Assembly (NCBI RefSeq): GCF_034190915.1
Contig: NW_026947484.1
Span: forward strand, 82,283,982 to 82,347,981
DNA length: 64,000 nt
From: Cavia porcellus
Taxonomy: Eukaryota > Chordata > Mammalia > Rodentia > Caviidae
Direction of reading: 5' to 3'
Shown: positions 44,945-56,057 of the stretch, one piece after another
How the letters are laid out: each line of letters begins with the position of its first letter
Position numbering within the stretch: the first letter of the stretch is position 1
Notes under the pieces: model-generated
Databases searched by the model: none
The model's input: the letters and a program-made list of their open reading frames with translations, nothing else
What the model was told of the DNA's origin: nothing
Made by a program: the position numbers and the translations under genes

Positions 44945-45362
44945 CTGTTATAGCTTGTATCTAGATTTTCCCCCAAAGGCTGTATGCTTTTAAGTGGAGC
45001 TTTGGGGAGGTGGCTAGATCATAAGTGTGTCAGCCACTAATAGGTTCATCATAGTCCTGGGTACACGCAATGGGAAAACCCTACTTTGGGTATGAGTGGT
45101 ACCACCCAAAAGGCTTATAGCCTGGATACGGTAAAATGGAAAAGGAGGCTTGCTATCGCTGCTGCTGCCTCCTGCCTGCTCTGCCATGGACTGTTTCTCT
45201 TCTGTGATGCCCTTCTGCCATGCCACCCTCCCTTGGAGCCAGTCAACTACGGATTGAAACCTCTACAGACTGTGAGCTGAAATAAACTTTTCCTTCTTTA
45301 GCTTGTGGGTGTCAGGGATTTTGTTTCAGCAATGAAAAAAGTAACTAAGACTGTGCCTCAAA
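44945..45362 (+). mobile_element. MaLR-type solo LTR (ERVL-MaLR)
   Basis: A near-complete rodent MaLR LTR: CCTGTTATAGCTTGTATCTAG at the start, a GC-rich mid-part with CTGCTGCCTCCTGCC, then GAGCTGAAATAAACTTTTCC (poly(A) signal) and the typical 3' end CAGCAATGAAAAAAGTAACTAAGAC. No internal sequence follows. About 2 kb upstream of the GLDC start. Confidence 0.8.
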
Positions 45363-45374
45363 AGTAAAAAATAA

Positions 45375-45432
45375 AAATAGAAATGGGTGTGTAGCTCTAT
45401 GGCAAGGCCCTCAGTTCAATTCTCAGTACCAC
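45375..45432 (+). repeat. ID-type SINE fragment
   Basis: TGGGTGTGTAGCTCTATGGCAAGGCCCTCAGTTCAATTCTCAGTACC; its A-rich tail seeds the purine repeat that follows. Confidence 0.7.
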
Positions 45433-45540
45433 AAGAAGAAGAAGAGGAAGAGGAAGAAGAAGAAGAAGGAAAAAGAAAGAAGAAGAAGAAGGAGGAGGAG
45501 GAGAAGAGGAGGAAGAGGAGGAGGAAGAGAAGAACTGGAG
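45433..45540. repeat. (GAA)/(GGA)n purine microsatellite
   Basis: About 105 bases purely A/G on the plus strand with AAG, AGG and GGA triplets. Confidence 0.95.
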
Positions 45541-47164
45541 ATGCTCCTGAGTTACAGTGGTAGTGATGAAATCCCAAATTGATAGTGTCAAGCAACAGCA
45601 CTAGCCAACAGAGAAAGGTAGGTAACACCGTCATAGTCATCAGTTGGCCAGGTGATCTATAGGGTTCTTTGGTATGTGAAATTGATAGGCACCCTACTGA
45701 AGTCTTAATTTATCTGGTGAAAGCAAAATCTATGTCACCAAAACCCAGTCTCTCAATAGCTATCTAATTTTAACCAGTTCATAGACCTGTGATTATTGAC
45801 GAATGAAAGGAAGACACCTAGACTGTGAGTAGATTATTGGAACCTGGTTCTAAAATGATGCCAATCCCTGAAGAGCTAAAAAAAAAAAAAAAATCACCCT
45901 GGTTTACCAATCACAGTGAGCTGTTAGGGAAGTCAGCTTTTAAATGGAGACTGGGGACTTTAGCTTCAGCTCTGGCTCACAAAGAACATGGAAGTCTCCG
46001 CTCCCATCCTTAAAATAAGAAACAATTAGACAACTAAAAATCAATTTTCCCCAGACATATGGCTTGCAAAAAGTCCAGGGTGGGGGGAATCCCACAGTTT
46101 GAAGAAAGAGACCAAAATATTAGCAGAATCTGACTCAGATGTGAGAATTATCCTACAAGGAATGTAAAATATAACTAATATATTAAAGACTCTAGTGGAA
46201 AAAGTATGTTAAAGGGTTTTAAGGGTGCTGAAGACTCTTTCTTGGGGTGATTTCTAGGTTCTTTCTGTCCCAAAGAATTGATCAGAACAAGTATAAATGG
46301 TGGCAAAGTTTCACATTTATCAAAGGTAGAAAAACTAGACTCTGTAGAGTGAGTTTGAGCTAACCAAAAATGAAAAAAGAAAAAAATATTTTTAAATACA
46401 GCCCACAGTATTGGGTAGGCTATCTCGAAGAAACACAAGAGCAAATACTTACTGGCAACTGTCCTTTTTTTGTATTTCCCTGGTAGGCATCACCCGCAGA
46501 TCATCCTATCAAACAGTTGCTTAAATTCTCTGGAGAAAGGCAGGGCTTTGAGAACTGTTCCCAGACTGTGTCCTGGGATTCACGAACCACGCCTACTTTC
46601 CCAGCCAGGATCAGCCACATCCTACCTTTGGGCCTCCAGTAGACACAGGCAAGCACAGGTTACCACTGCCAGCACAAAAACTAGTAAATAGGGAATGCTG
46701 GCCTGCAACTGCAACAGAAATGCAAGCTGCTTCCCAGTAGACTTGATGCGGCTGGGTTAAAAATCAGCAAGCTTGAAGACAGGTCAATAGGAACTTTATG
46801 AACTGAAATACAAGGAGTGAAAAAGGCAGACCAGCACTTCCAAGAACTGCGCAGAAGTTGCAAAATATGTGACACATGCAACTCTAGGAGGGAAAAAAGA
46901 ATAGAGAAGATGAAATGTTTAGAGTAATAAAAGCTGTGAACTTCAAGCAAATAATAATAATAATAATATTTAGGCAATATTATCTCCATACTGCAGAAAG
47001 CGAAAATACAAATAATATATTTAAAGATGTGGGGAACTAGGACCTTACAGAAGACCAAAGGTAAGAATTACAGTGGACTTCTTGTACAAAAGAATGCTGG
47101 CAAGAAAAAAGTGAAATGAAATATTTACAGTGTTAATAGAAAAAGCCTAGAATACTACCCAATA
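45541..47164. other. Intergenic sequence, no feature recognised
   Basis: Only a short (TAA)n patch at 46952-46970 was noticed. Confidence 0.45.
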
Positions 47165-47310
47165 CAATTATCAAAATAAGAAAAAAAGGCTGAAGCAGGA
47201 GGATTTATTTGAGTTTAAGACCAGCTTTGTCACACAAAAAACCAACAACAAACAAACAAAAAACTCAACTAAATAAACAATAAAAATTAAAAGAAAGAAA
47301 AAAATTAAAA
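47165..47310 (+). repeat. B1 fragment with long A-rich tail
   Basis: GGCTGAAGCAGGAGGATTTATTTGAGTTTAAGACCAGC.. followed by CAAA/AAAT-rich sequence. Confidence 0.55.
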
Positions 47311-47515
47311 AGAAGATTCATACCATCTTGATCTATGGTGACTGGTTTTTTTCTCAGGTTATTTGGGATAAAGCCTGGCATGGAGAATAATAGCAAGGAT
47401 AATAAAAGACTGTTAAGTAGGAGTTTTGCTCCATTCAGGAGGGATGCAAGGCAAATATGTAATATTTGAAGTCAACAAATAGCTTTTAACTTCATGAGGA
47501 ACAAAGATGTCATTT

Positions 47516-47616
47516 TTTTTTTTGTCTTTTTCATTTTTATCGGTACCGGGGATCAAACTCACGACTGCCTGCTTGCAAGGCAGGTGCTTATGCCACTGAG
47601 CTAAATCCCCAGCCCC
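47516..47616 (-). repeat. Young ID-type SINE, antisense
   Basis: TTTTTATCGGTACCGGGGATC..ACTGCCTGCTTGCAAGGCAGGTG..AAATCCCCAGCCCC, flanked by ACAAAGATGTCATTT at 47501-47515 and 47617-47631. Confidence 0.96.
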
Positions 47617-47964
47617 ACAAAGATGTCATTTGGTATTCAACACCTACCAAGTCAACTAGCCCTAAAATAGATGGCACTGAAGCATCCTCCTGAGGCAGGT
47701 GCAGAGCTTGGTGGTCGTAGCAAATACTCAAACCAGCACTTTAAAGGACAGAGTAAAGAAGAGATCCCTGTGAACAGCCACTGAACACAAGTCAGCTGGT
47801 CCTGAGAGACGGGAGAGCCCCGCTCAGGAGAAGAAAACTGTCCTGTAGGAAGGGCCATAATATTTCCTTGTTGGAAGGGGGTACTCTTAAATTTGAATCC
47901 CAGCATTGAAATAGAAGTTGCGATCAAGAAATACAGGTGTGCTTACATTTTAAAAATGTACGGG

Positions 47965-48076
47965 TGCTGGGGATTTAGCGCAGCGGCATAAGCGCCTGCC
48001 TTGCAAGCAGGCAGTCGTGTGAGTTCGATCCCTGGTACCGATAAAAACGAAAAAGACAAAAAAAAAAAAAAAACGT
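47965..48076 (+). repeat. Young ID-type SINE
   Basis: GGTGCTGGGGATTTAGCGCAGCGGCATAAGC..GCAAGCAGGCAGTCGTG..CGGTACCGATAAAAACGAAAAAGACA-type tail with a 15-A run. Inserted at the left end of a mariner remnant. Confidence 0.93.
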
Positions 48077-48420
48077 ATGACAGTACAAGACACATTGCCA
48101 TTAATCCCCCAAATCTCCCCCTTGCTTTGAATATACTTAGCCCACCGTTCTTATTGTTTTCTGTAACAGTTCAGGAAGTTCTTTGCATGCAGTGTCATAG
48201 CTGCCTTTACATACTGGCAGACTGAAAATGTTCACCTTCCACAGTCGTTTTGCCTTTGAGGAAGAGCAGGGGTCATACAACACAGTGCCAGCTCCAGTGT
48301 GTAAGCTGGGTGAGGACCCTTCACAATGTCTTTATGAACCTGCCTTCCCCAGGGGATGGTGTGTTTGGCAGCATTCACCATAATGTTTTTAATCACACCT
48401 CATAAAGGCATTCACAAAAG
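48077..48420 (-). mobile_element. Mariner-type DNA transposon remnant
   Basis: ACAAGACACATTGCCATTAATCCCC..CTTGCTTTGAATATACTTAGCCCACCG..TTCACCTTCCACAGTCG..GAGGAAGAGCAGGGGTC. The complement reads a broken mariner transposase C-terminus (KELPELLQ..VYSKQGGD). Same family as 32.4-33.06 kb. Confidence 0.6.
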
Positions 48421-49616
48421 AAGACTTCCAGAACTGTTTCAGAAGCAGCAAGAATGATGGGATACGTGTGTTCAAAACAGAGTATTTAGAAGGGATGAAT
48501 GGTAATATGTCATAGTAATAAACTTTTTTATCTTAGAAATTCACTCTTTATCAATCACCCTTGGACAGCAGCTGTGTGACCTTAGGTAAGCAACCCAACC
48601 TCTCTAGCCCCAGATCTTTTTCTGTTAGTTATATCTACAAAAGCAATTCATTGTACCAATAAAAAGATTAAATGCTATAATACGCACAACACATCTAACA
48701 CCAAGCCTCATCCTTGACACTTATTCAGGGAATGGCTGCTATTTTCTTTCATGTAATAAACCATTGATGTCATTTTCACACACTAGCACGTGGGGAGTAG
48801 AAGTTTCCGTGAAGGTGTTTAAATCGCTTGCTTCCAGGTTACTTTACTCTGCCTATGGTGACTTGAAACATATTCTTGGGAAACTGTCTGCCTCCCTGCT
48901 AGGCTGGCGTCCCATTGCTTTCGGTCCTTTGCTACTAGTCATTTTGGTAAACTACTTATTGTGGAAATATCAAGGACTTTATTTGACTTTTCTACTTAGA
49001 GACGAGTATTTTTAGAAATGTATTTCAGGCTGGGTGGCAGCTGGGGCTGTTCAGCAGCCTGCAGGAGGCCCCTGTGTGAGGCCTTGCCGGGGGCGATGGA
49101 GGTCCTCAAAGCTGCCTTTCCCTGGCTCCCAGCTCCTGACGCATAGTGAGAACACCCACCTTTCTGCTTTCCTTCCTTCTTTCCTTCTCCCTTCCTTCCC
49201 AGATCAGAGTGTAATGGAGCTCATGAGAGCTTGATGGGGATAGTGCCAATTAAGAACCTCAGGGGCAAGTCTTTGTTTGAAGAAGAATCATTAATAAAGG
49301 TCTACTACATGTTCTGGAAGCTTCAGGCAGTTGCTGATTCCACTGGAGTTTAATATTTATTCCTTCCTCATAATCTTCTTCCATAGATTATGAATAAAAA
49401 TCACCACAGCTTTCAGGCTAAACACAAAACCCAACCACCCATCCAAGGAAACAAATAAAAAAATAACTTAATCAACAAACAAAGTAAAATACAAAAGAAA
49501 ACTAAGACATAAGTCACTTAGTTGGAAAAAAAATATTCAGAAAACCAGATATCAAATAAGAATGTATCCAAATAGGTAGAGGACTCTTCAAACACATTAA
49601 GAAAATAAACAATTTG
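48421..49616. other. Intergenic sequence, no feature recognised
   Basis: Short open frames only; no repeat recognised apart from a CT-rich patch at 49.17-49.2 kb. Confidence 0.45.
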
Positions 49617-49820
49617 AGCTGGGTGTCATGGTGTACACTGTAATCCCAGTACTCTGTGAGCCAGAGGCAGGAGGATTACAAATTCAAGACCAACCTTGCA
49701 ACTTGATGAATTTGTGAAGCCCTTTTCAAGACAAAGAGTAAGAACATGGATGGGGATGTAAGTCATCATGAAGGCCATGGGTTTAATCCCCAGTTCTGCC
49801 AAAAAACAAAACAAAAAACC
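49617..49820 (+). repeat. B1-ID heterodimeric SINE
   Basis: B1 part GAGCTGGGTGTCATGGTGTACACTGTAATCCCAGTAC..AGCCCTTTTCAAGAC, then ID part CATGGATGGGGATGTAAGTCATC..GGCCATGGGTTTAATCCCCAG. Confidence 0.75.
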
Positions 49821-50084
49821 CCCAAAAACATGAGCTGTAGACAATATAAAAAGACCTGAAAACAGTAATAACAAAACTCTCTATCTTTAAAAAATATGTT
49901 TTGGTAAGACAACCTACTGAAATAGGTATAGAGGTGGTAGATAAGTCTGTTGAAGGTAATGCAAAATGGTACCACTGTCTTAGAAGACAGATCAGCAATG
50001 TCTTATAGAGCTAAGCATAATTTTATCGTAAGATCTGGCAAAAATGATCATAGGTGTTTGCCTATAACCAACTAATAGGAAAAT

Positions 50085-50262
50085 GTGCCAGGTGTGGTGG
50101 TGTACACCTGTAATCTCAGCACTTGGGAGGCTGAGTCAGGAGAATTGCTATGAGTTTGAGGCCAGCCTGGGCCACACAGTGATTTCAAGGCCAGCCTGAT
50201 CTGCATAGTGAGAGGCTGTCTTAAAGCAAAGCAAAATAAAACAAAAACAAAAATGTATATCC
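50085..50262 (+). repeat. B1-type SINE, full length
   Basis: TGCCAGGTGTGGTGGTGTACACCTGTAATCTCAGCACTTGGGAGGCTGAG..CAAGGCCAGCCTGATCTGCATAGTGAG, showing the internal duplication (two copies of the GCCAGCCTG..CATAGTGAG module). Confidence 0.93.
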
Positions 50263-50411
50263 ATGCAAAACCCATTACACAAACATTTATAGCAGCCTTG
50301 TTTATAATAGTCACCCAAAACTGAAGGCAACTAAAATGACCTCTGTTGAAAGAAAGGATAAACCAACCATGGCATAGCCACACATCAGATACTACTCAGC
50401 AATAGGAAGGG

Positions 50412-51430
50412 AGCTGTGCTACCCAGGCAGTGTTATTCTTGATTTTCCTTTAACTTAAAGGGAAACTTTATTATAATGTCAGGAACCCTTGATGTCCTGA
50501 AAATGCATAGGAAGATGGCCTCAAATTCCTTACAGCAGGAACCTATTTAGGTGGCACTTGGTTTCCAGATGGAACAGTATACCTTTTTTGAAAATTATTT
50601 ATTTATTTAGGGCCTATTATGCATTTTGTGCTGGCAGATTCTCCTGCGTCAGCCTCCTGAGTGTGAGGATTACAGGCATGCACCACCACCTTTTGTATCT
50701 ATAAAAGGAAAACGATGGCATCTGTATCATAAATCTAAAGAGAACATGGGAGAAGCTTTGAATGACCACTCTCACCACTGTCGCCATTGACAGCCCCGAT
50801 GATATCAGCGTCTTCTCCTTCAGGAACAGGGGCTGGGCACTGTCCTAAGTCTGCTGCTGCCCCTGAACCACTCCTATGACTGCCCTTCACTTCTGTGACA
50901 GTCACTGAGCAGACCTGGCAGCGCTGGGAGCTGTGTCTCCTGGTGGTCACTGATTCCAGGGCTGAGTGCCAGCTTCTCGCAGAGACTTCCTATGCCGACC
51001 TGCCTTCTGGGGCTCTGTTCACAACTGCTCGTCTGGCAATGTGGACACTGCCGTCCCCTTCATCAGGGGCTCACTGAGGTGGTGGATGCTGGCGTGGCAC
51101 CCATGGAGCTCACGCCTGGCCTCTTCGTGCACAGGGTTCCCAAAGAGGCTGAAAAGGAAGAGCAGGCCACTGCCAAGAAGGCTGTGACCAGGGAGCAATC
51201 TCAAGGAAATGGGCTGTGGCAGTCACTGGCTACTCAACCTGAGGTGCCAAACTGGGCTACAGCCAGGCAGGTGCCCATGCAGCAGTTCACTGCTAAAGAC
51301 TGCAGGGCCCGGCCGCCACTCAGGACTGGGCTGCTCACCACTCGAGCCCCACTGCACAGTCTTCAGCTGTTCTGCAGACACTTGAGCGAAACAGAAACGA
51401 GACTGATGGAAAACAAAACACCATGTTCTA
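50412..51430 (+). pseudogene. RPSA-ps: Processed pseudogene of RPSA (40S ribosomal protein SA / laminin receptor)
   Basis: An intronless, decayed copy of the RPSA mRNA. The 5' UTR tract AACTTAAAGGGAAA precedes an ATG at 50476 reading MSGTLDVLKM, then QMEQY. After a B1 fragment (about 50586-50693) it continues IYKRK..DGICIINLKRTWEKL, VAIDSPDDISV, LLVVTDSRAE, KEEQATAKKAVTREQSQGN and TQPEVPNWA. It carries several frameshifts and stops. The end resembles the RPSA 3' UTR (GATGGAAAACAAAACACC). No introns appear at the expected sites, so it arose by retroposition of a mature mRNA. Not functional. Confidence 0.9.
50586..50693 (-). repeat. B1-type SINE fragment inside the RPSA pseudogene
   Basis: Antisense B1 right part (CCTCCTGAGTG..GGATTACAGGCATGCACCACCAC) inserted between the codons for QMEQY and IYKRK of the pseudogene, so it is younger than the retrocopy. 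Confidence 0.75.
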
Positions 51431-51487
51431 AACACTAAGATAGGAATAAGGGCAAGCCACATAGATAAATCTTACACACACACATAT

Positions 51488-51622
51488 ATTGTTTGTTTGT
51501 TTGTTGAAACATGCTCTCACTGTGTAGTCCAGGCTGGCCTTGAATTCACTACGCAGGCCAGGCTGTCCTTAAACTCAAGGCAATCCTCCTGCCTTAGCCT
51601 CCTGGTGTGCTGTCAAGCCTGG
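51488..51622 (-). repeat. B1-type SINE, antisense
   Basis: TTGTTTGTTTGTTTGTTGAAACATGCTCTCACTGTGTAGTCCAGGCTGGCC..CTCCTGCCTTAGCCTCCTGGTGTGC. Confidence 0.85.
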
Positions 51623-51697
51623 TTTATTCTAGCCCTTTTACAAATTCTGTACAGGTTGGTCAAAGAATTATTTTCTATTAATTTTAATGTTTAAGTC

Positions 51698-51772
51698 AGA
51701 CATGATCCTTCTGCCTCAGTCTCCCAAGTGCTGAGGTTACAGTCCTGCATCACCACATCCAGCACGAGAATC
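51698..51772 (-). repeat. B1-type SINE fragment, antisense
   Basis: GATCCTTCTGCCTCAGTCTCCCAAGTGCTGAGGTTACAGTCCTGCATCACCACATCC. Confidence 0.75.
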
Positions 51773-52558
51773 TTTTAGTCCAGTGAGTTTCTCTAGCCTT
51801 TTCTTTTTTTTGTAAGAAAAAACCAATTTAATTTGAGTCATAAGAGTCACAGTTCTGGAGATGCAGGGTCAGATAATTTTGAATAGATGTTAGGAGAAAG
51901 CATCAAAAGTGGGAGCTGATACCAGCTACTGGGTCTGTGTGGCTGACAGGAGATGAAAGACGGTCTGTCCTTCACAACACAGCCACAAAGCAAGGGTTCA
52001 ACAGCCTCTCGGCGTGCGTCTTGAGCCTCTGCATGCCCCTCAAGGTTTGGTGGTTCTGCTGCTTCCCGTGGCTGTAGTCAGAGGCAGAAGGCTGGGCAGC
52101 AGCTGAAACCCTGCACAGATCCTGCATCCCGAGCACGTCTGGACTTCATTTATAAAAGATGTTTTAATGTTAAGTTTAATATCTTGGAAAGTCTTTTTGT
52201 GAGGGAGGTGGCAATGAATTCAAGGTTCAAATGAATGCCCCTCTTTTCACCCTGTGTTTCCTTTAAGGCATAATTGATTTGGTTTATTCTTGGTTTCATG
52301 CTGACGTCGTCTTCCTTTTACAGTTTATATTTTCTGCGTTCCCACTGCTTTCATTAGACACATTTCATCACTCCTGGGTTTTATCCATTCTTTTTTATGC
52401 TAACTTTTTCACTTTTTCTTTCCACCTGGAGCTGGGTGGGTTTAGGCAAATAGGTTTTGTTCTATAGAGTCACCCTTTTCCTAATCCTTTTGCTAGTAAA
52501 AACAGGCCGCTTACTGTAGACACATATGGACTTCTCTGCACTGAGGCCTCTTGCCACC
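51773..52558. other. Intergenic sequence left of the GLDC exon-4 copy, no feature recognised
   Basis: Nothing recognised; similarity to GLDC exon 4 may fade out over the last ~20 bases. Confidence 0.4.
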
Positions 52559-52814
52559 CCAGTTGCCTCATCCAGCAGGGATGCGTTGGCTGTGTCCATT
52601 CCTGTGAGGTCGCACACCATGGTCTGGAAGTTAAGCAAACTTTCCACCTCCCCTGAGTCACTTCGGGCTGGTACGGAGTGTACTGGATGATCCTGGGGAG
52701 ACACACAAGGCCGAGTGCACGCTGAGCCCCGCTATTCAGAGGAGCTCCCTAGATGCCTTCCTGTCATCATTCACTGCCTGGATCTCGAGAATTATGCAGC
52801 GCATTAGTAAGCTT
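52559..52814 (-). pseudogene. Displaced partial copy of GLDC exon 4 with intron 3 flank
   Basis: About 256 bp matches 4580-4838 (most of exon 4 plus ~120 bp of upstream intron) with about 12 differences counted by eye, roughly 95% identity. It has the same orientation as GLDC and lies about 9.7 kb upstream of the start codon. The exon-like part is 52559-52692; the AG acceptor is intact. A one-base deletion in the Gln-Gly-Arg-Leu-Glu segment breaks the frame. The last ~10 codons and the splice donor of exon 4 are missing or unrecognisable. Because intron sequence is included, this is a DNA-level duplication, not a retrocopy. Differences are spread evenly over exon and intron parts, so there is no sign of selection on the copy. 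Confidence 0.9.
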
Positions 52815-52835
52815 ACTTTCTGGCTTTTTAATTAA

Positions 52836-52952
52836 TTTTTTAGATCACTAGGTGACTCAGGCTGGCCGTGAACTCACTGTGTAGCAGCAGTCCTCTTGCC
52901 TCAGCCTCCCAAGTGCTGGGATTAGAGGTATTTACTACCATACTCTGCCCTT
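52836..52952 (-). repeat. B1-type SINE, antisense
   Basis: TAGATCACTAGGTGACTCAGGCTGGCCGTGAACTC..CCCAAGTGCTGGGATTAGAGGTATTTACTACCATACTCTGCC. It abuts the right edge of the GLDC exon-4 copy. Confidence 0.8.
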
Positions 52953-53049
52953 TTTTGTTTTAAGAGAAAAAAAATAAAAATAACAATAAAACAGTTTCAA
53001 AGCAGGTTAGGAGGAGAGTTATAATAATAATTGATGTACTGGCAGGCTT

Positions 53050-53597
53050 CAGCCGCCCCAGGGGAAGAACCACCAGTGTCTCCTGAGATCCACACCATGT
53101 TGGAACTTAGGACACTGGGAAACCAAGCAACCAGCCTGCTCCCTGCTAAGCAATAGTGAGCCTACCGGTGCACGAGCTGAGAGTCAATTATCCCACTTCC
53201 CCTGCCCCCCTTTAGCAAATGGGAACCAGAGATCTGAGCATCTCTTAGGAGGTTGACCATAAGCAATATAGCAAATAAGGGGATTTCCTTCTACCATCTC
53301 TTTGAAGGCAAATATTTTCATTACTGTTTTGCTCTATTCTGATTAATGGTACTGCTCTATTCAATATTCTGCTTTGATAAGTTCTATAATGTTCTGTATT
53401 TCATTTTATTTTGCTATAAGTTATCGAAAGAACAACTATTATGAAGATAACGAGATATACTGTGATACCTATTACTGTTATCCCACTAACCTACTGTGAA
53501 GTTCTGTACCAATTTCACTACACTATCTCAATTGGCTTTGTTCTGTCTTGTTTTGTTGTACTTTACTGCCTTTAAAATAAAAAAATATAATTAATGT
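53050..53597 (+). repeat. Unclassified composite repeat Y, copy 3
   Basis: The body at 53290-53597 parallels copies 1 and 2: CATTTTATTTTGCTATAAG, ACTATTATGAAGATAACGAGATATACTGTG, CCTACTGTGAAGTTCTGTACC, TTGGCTTTGTTCTGTCTTGTTTTG and the end CTTTAAAATAAAAAAAT. About one and a half units remain. The GC-richer head (53.05-53.29 kb) is only weakly like that of copy 1. Confidence 0.5.
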
Positions 53598-54067
53598 ATT
53601 GTTATCTTTGTAATAGGTATTCAGAGTACAAGATATAGGGAAAATAGGAGTTAAATCATAGTAACAATATTACTGTGTTTGGGGACAATCAATATTTATT
53701 TTTTTTCTCTCTGAATTAGTGATGGCAAACATACAAATGCATGCTGCAGTGGACTGTTTATATCATGGAAAATGCTAAAATTTTTGCCATCATGGCTCTA
53801 AATTATTGTTTTTTAAAAATTAATTTATTGGTATACTTTTGATAGACATCAGGATCACATTCATCACAGGGAATTTGTACTTGTACATGATCTATCTTGA
53901 TTTTTCTTTTTCCTCCATTCCCCTCCTTTCCCTTCAACTCTTCTTCCCTTCTTGATTTATGAAAGCTTTGTTTCCATTATTTCTCCTTTCCCCTTGTTTT
54001 TCCTTTTCCCCTTTTCCCCCTCATTTTCCCTTGCTTGCCTCCCTTCTTCCCCTTCCCTATTTGAACA

Positions 54068-54188
54068 TTTTTTTGTCTTTTTGAGACAGGATCTCTCTAT
54101 GCAGTTCAGGCTGGCCTTGAGTTCACTTTGTAGACCAGGTTGGTCTCAAACTCGCAATGATTCTCCTGCCTCAGCCTCCCAATATTTG
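54068..54188 (-). repeat. B1-type SINE, antisense, nested in L1
   Basis: TTTTTGTCTTTTTGAGACAGGATCTCTCTATGCAGTTCAGGCTGGCC..CTCCTGCCTCAGCCTCCC. ATATTTGAACAT, repeated just beyond the 3' side of CTATTTGAACAT, gives a likely target-site duplication. Confidence 0.88.
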
Positions 54189-54659
54189 AACATATTCTTC
54201 CTACTTCCCATTTTGATTCTTATTTACCCCTTTTGGTTTCTCACAAAAGAGAAACAATGAGATATTTAAATATGTGTATCTGATTTATTTCACTTAAAAT
54301 GATTTCTTAAATTACCATTTACTTAAAAATATGTCGTTTGCCTTTCTTTATGACAGAGTAGTACTCCACTGCATATAAAAAACACATTTTCTTTATCCAT
54401 GCATCCATTGAAGAATATCTGGGCTGTTTCCAAGACTTAGCTATTGTAAACTGTGCTTCTATATATATGGGTGTGCATGAATTGCTGTGATATGAAATTT
54501 TTTTAACTCTTTCAGGAAGATACCAAGAAGGGGAATAGCTGGGTCAAATGGTACCTCTAGTTCTGTTTTTTTGAGGAATCTCCATACTGATTTCCACTGG
54601 GCTTATACCAATTTATATTCTTACCAACAGCAGAGAAGGGTTCCTTTTTCCCCACAGCC

Positions 54660-54750
54660 TTGTTTTTTTTTTTTTGAAGGCAGGGTTTCACTACATAGTG
54701 AACTCATGGCAATCCTTCTGCCTCAGCCTCTTGTGTGCTGAGTTGATTTC
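54660..54750 (-). repeat. B1-type SINE fragment, antisense
   Basis: TTTTTTTTTGAAGGCAGGGTTTCACTACATAGTGAACTCATGGCAATCCTTCTGCCTCAGCC. Confidence 0.75.
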
Positions 54751-55346
54751 TTGAGGACAGCTGTGCTTTTTAGAATAAGACAGAATCTCAGTGTTGTTTT
54801 AATTTGCATTTCTTGAATGACCAGTGATGCTGGACATTTTTTTCATATATTTATTTCTGGTTTGTTTTTCTTCATATGAGAAATGTCTATTCATTTCAAA
54901 TATCCATTTTTGGATTGGATCTTTATATTTGCAATGTCTTTTTTTTAGTACTTTATGTATTCTAATATTAGTCCTTCATCTGAGGAATAACTGGTAAAAT
55001 TTTCCCCATTCTGTGGGTTGTCTCTTCCCTCTGCTGATGGTTTGTTTTGCAGCACAGGAGCTTTTTAACATGATGTAATCCTAGTTGTTGATTCTTTGTA
55101 ATATTTCCTATTCAATTAGGGTTTTGTTCATAAAGTCTTTGCCTAGATTTATTCTTCAAAAGTTTTACCTAATCTATGTTCCAGCAGATTCACTGCTTTT
55201 GTTTTAATATTTAGATCTTGATCTATTTCAATTTTTAGTTTAGTGCATGGTGAGAGGTATGAGACTAGTGGAATTCCCTGCATCACTTATTAAAGGGGCT
55301 ATCTTTGTTCCAGTAAAGATGTTTGGTCCTTTTCTCAAAAATAAGC

Positions 55347-55517
55347 TGGTTTAGCTGGGCGTGGTCACTCATGCCTGTGATCCCAGCACTTGGGAGGCTG
55401 AGGTGGGAGGATTGTTGTGAGTTCGAGACCAGTCTGGGCTACAAAGTGTGCTCAAGACCAGCCTGAACTGCATAGTGAGACCCTGTCTCAAAAAAGACAA
55501 AAAAAAAAAAAAAAAGC
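55347..55517 (+). repeat. B1-type SINE, full length, nested in L1
   Basis: TAGCTGGGCGTGGTCACTCATGCCTGTGATCCCAGCACTTGGGAGGCTGAGG..GAACTGCATAGTGAGACCCTGTCTC. AAAAATAAGCTGGTT before and AAAAAGCTGGTT after suggest a target-site duplication. Confidence 0.93.
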
Positions 55518-56057
55518 TGGTTGAATGTGTTTGGAGTTGTTTATGCATCTTCTCTTCTTTTCCATTGATCCTCAAATCTGTTTTGTTTGTTTGTTGCTTT
55601 TGGGCTTTTGTCAGTACCATGCTGTGTCTATCACAATAGCTTTGTAGTATAATTTCAAGTCAGGAATTGTGGTGCCTCCTGCCTTGCCTTTGTTGTCCAG
55701 AGTTGTTTTCACTATTCTAGAACTCTTCTGATTCCAAATGAATTTTAGGAATGCTTTCCCTAGTTCTGTGGAGTATAATGTTGGTATTTTAATTGGGATT
55801 GCATTAAATCTGCCTAAGAGTTTTGGAAGTATGGCCATTTTCACTATATTGGTCCTGCTTATCCAATGTTTCCATTGTATTATATCCTCTTTGATATCCT
55901 TTTTCAGAATACTGGAGTTTTCAATGAAAAGATTTTTTTACCTCTTTCACTAGATTTATTCCTATGTATTTTATTTTATTTTTCTTGTGAAAGGAATTGT
56001 TTCCCTAATTTCTCTCTCAGTGAGTTTGTTATTTGTGTACAAGAATGCTATTGACTT

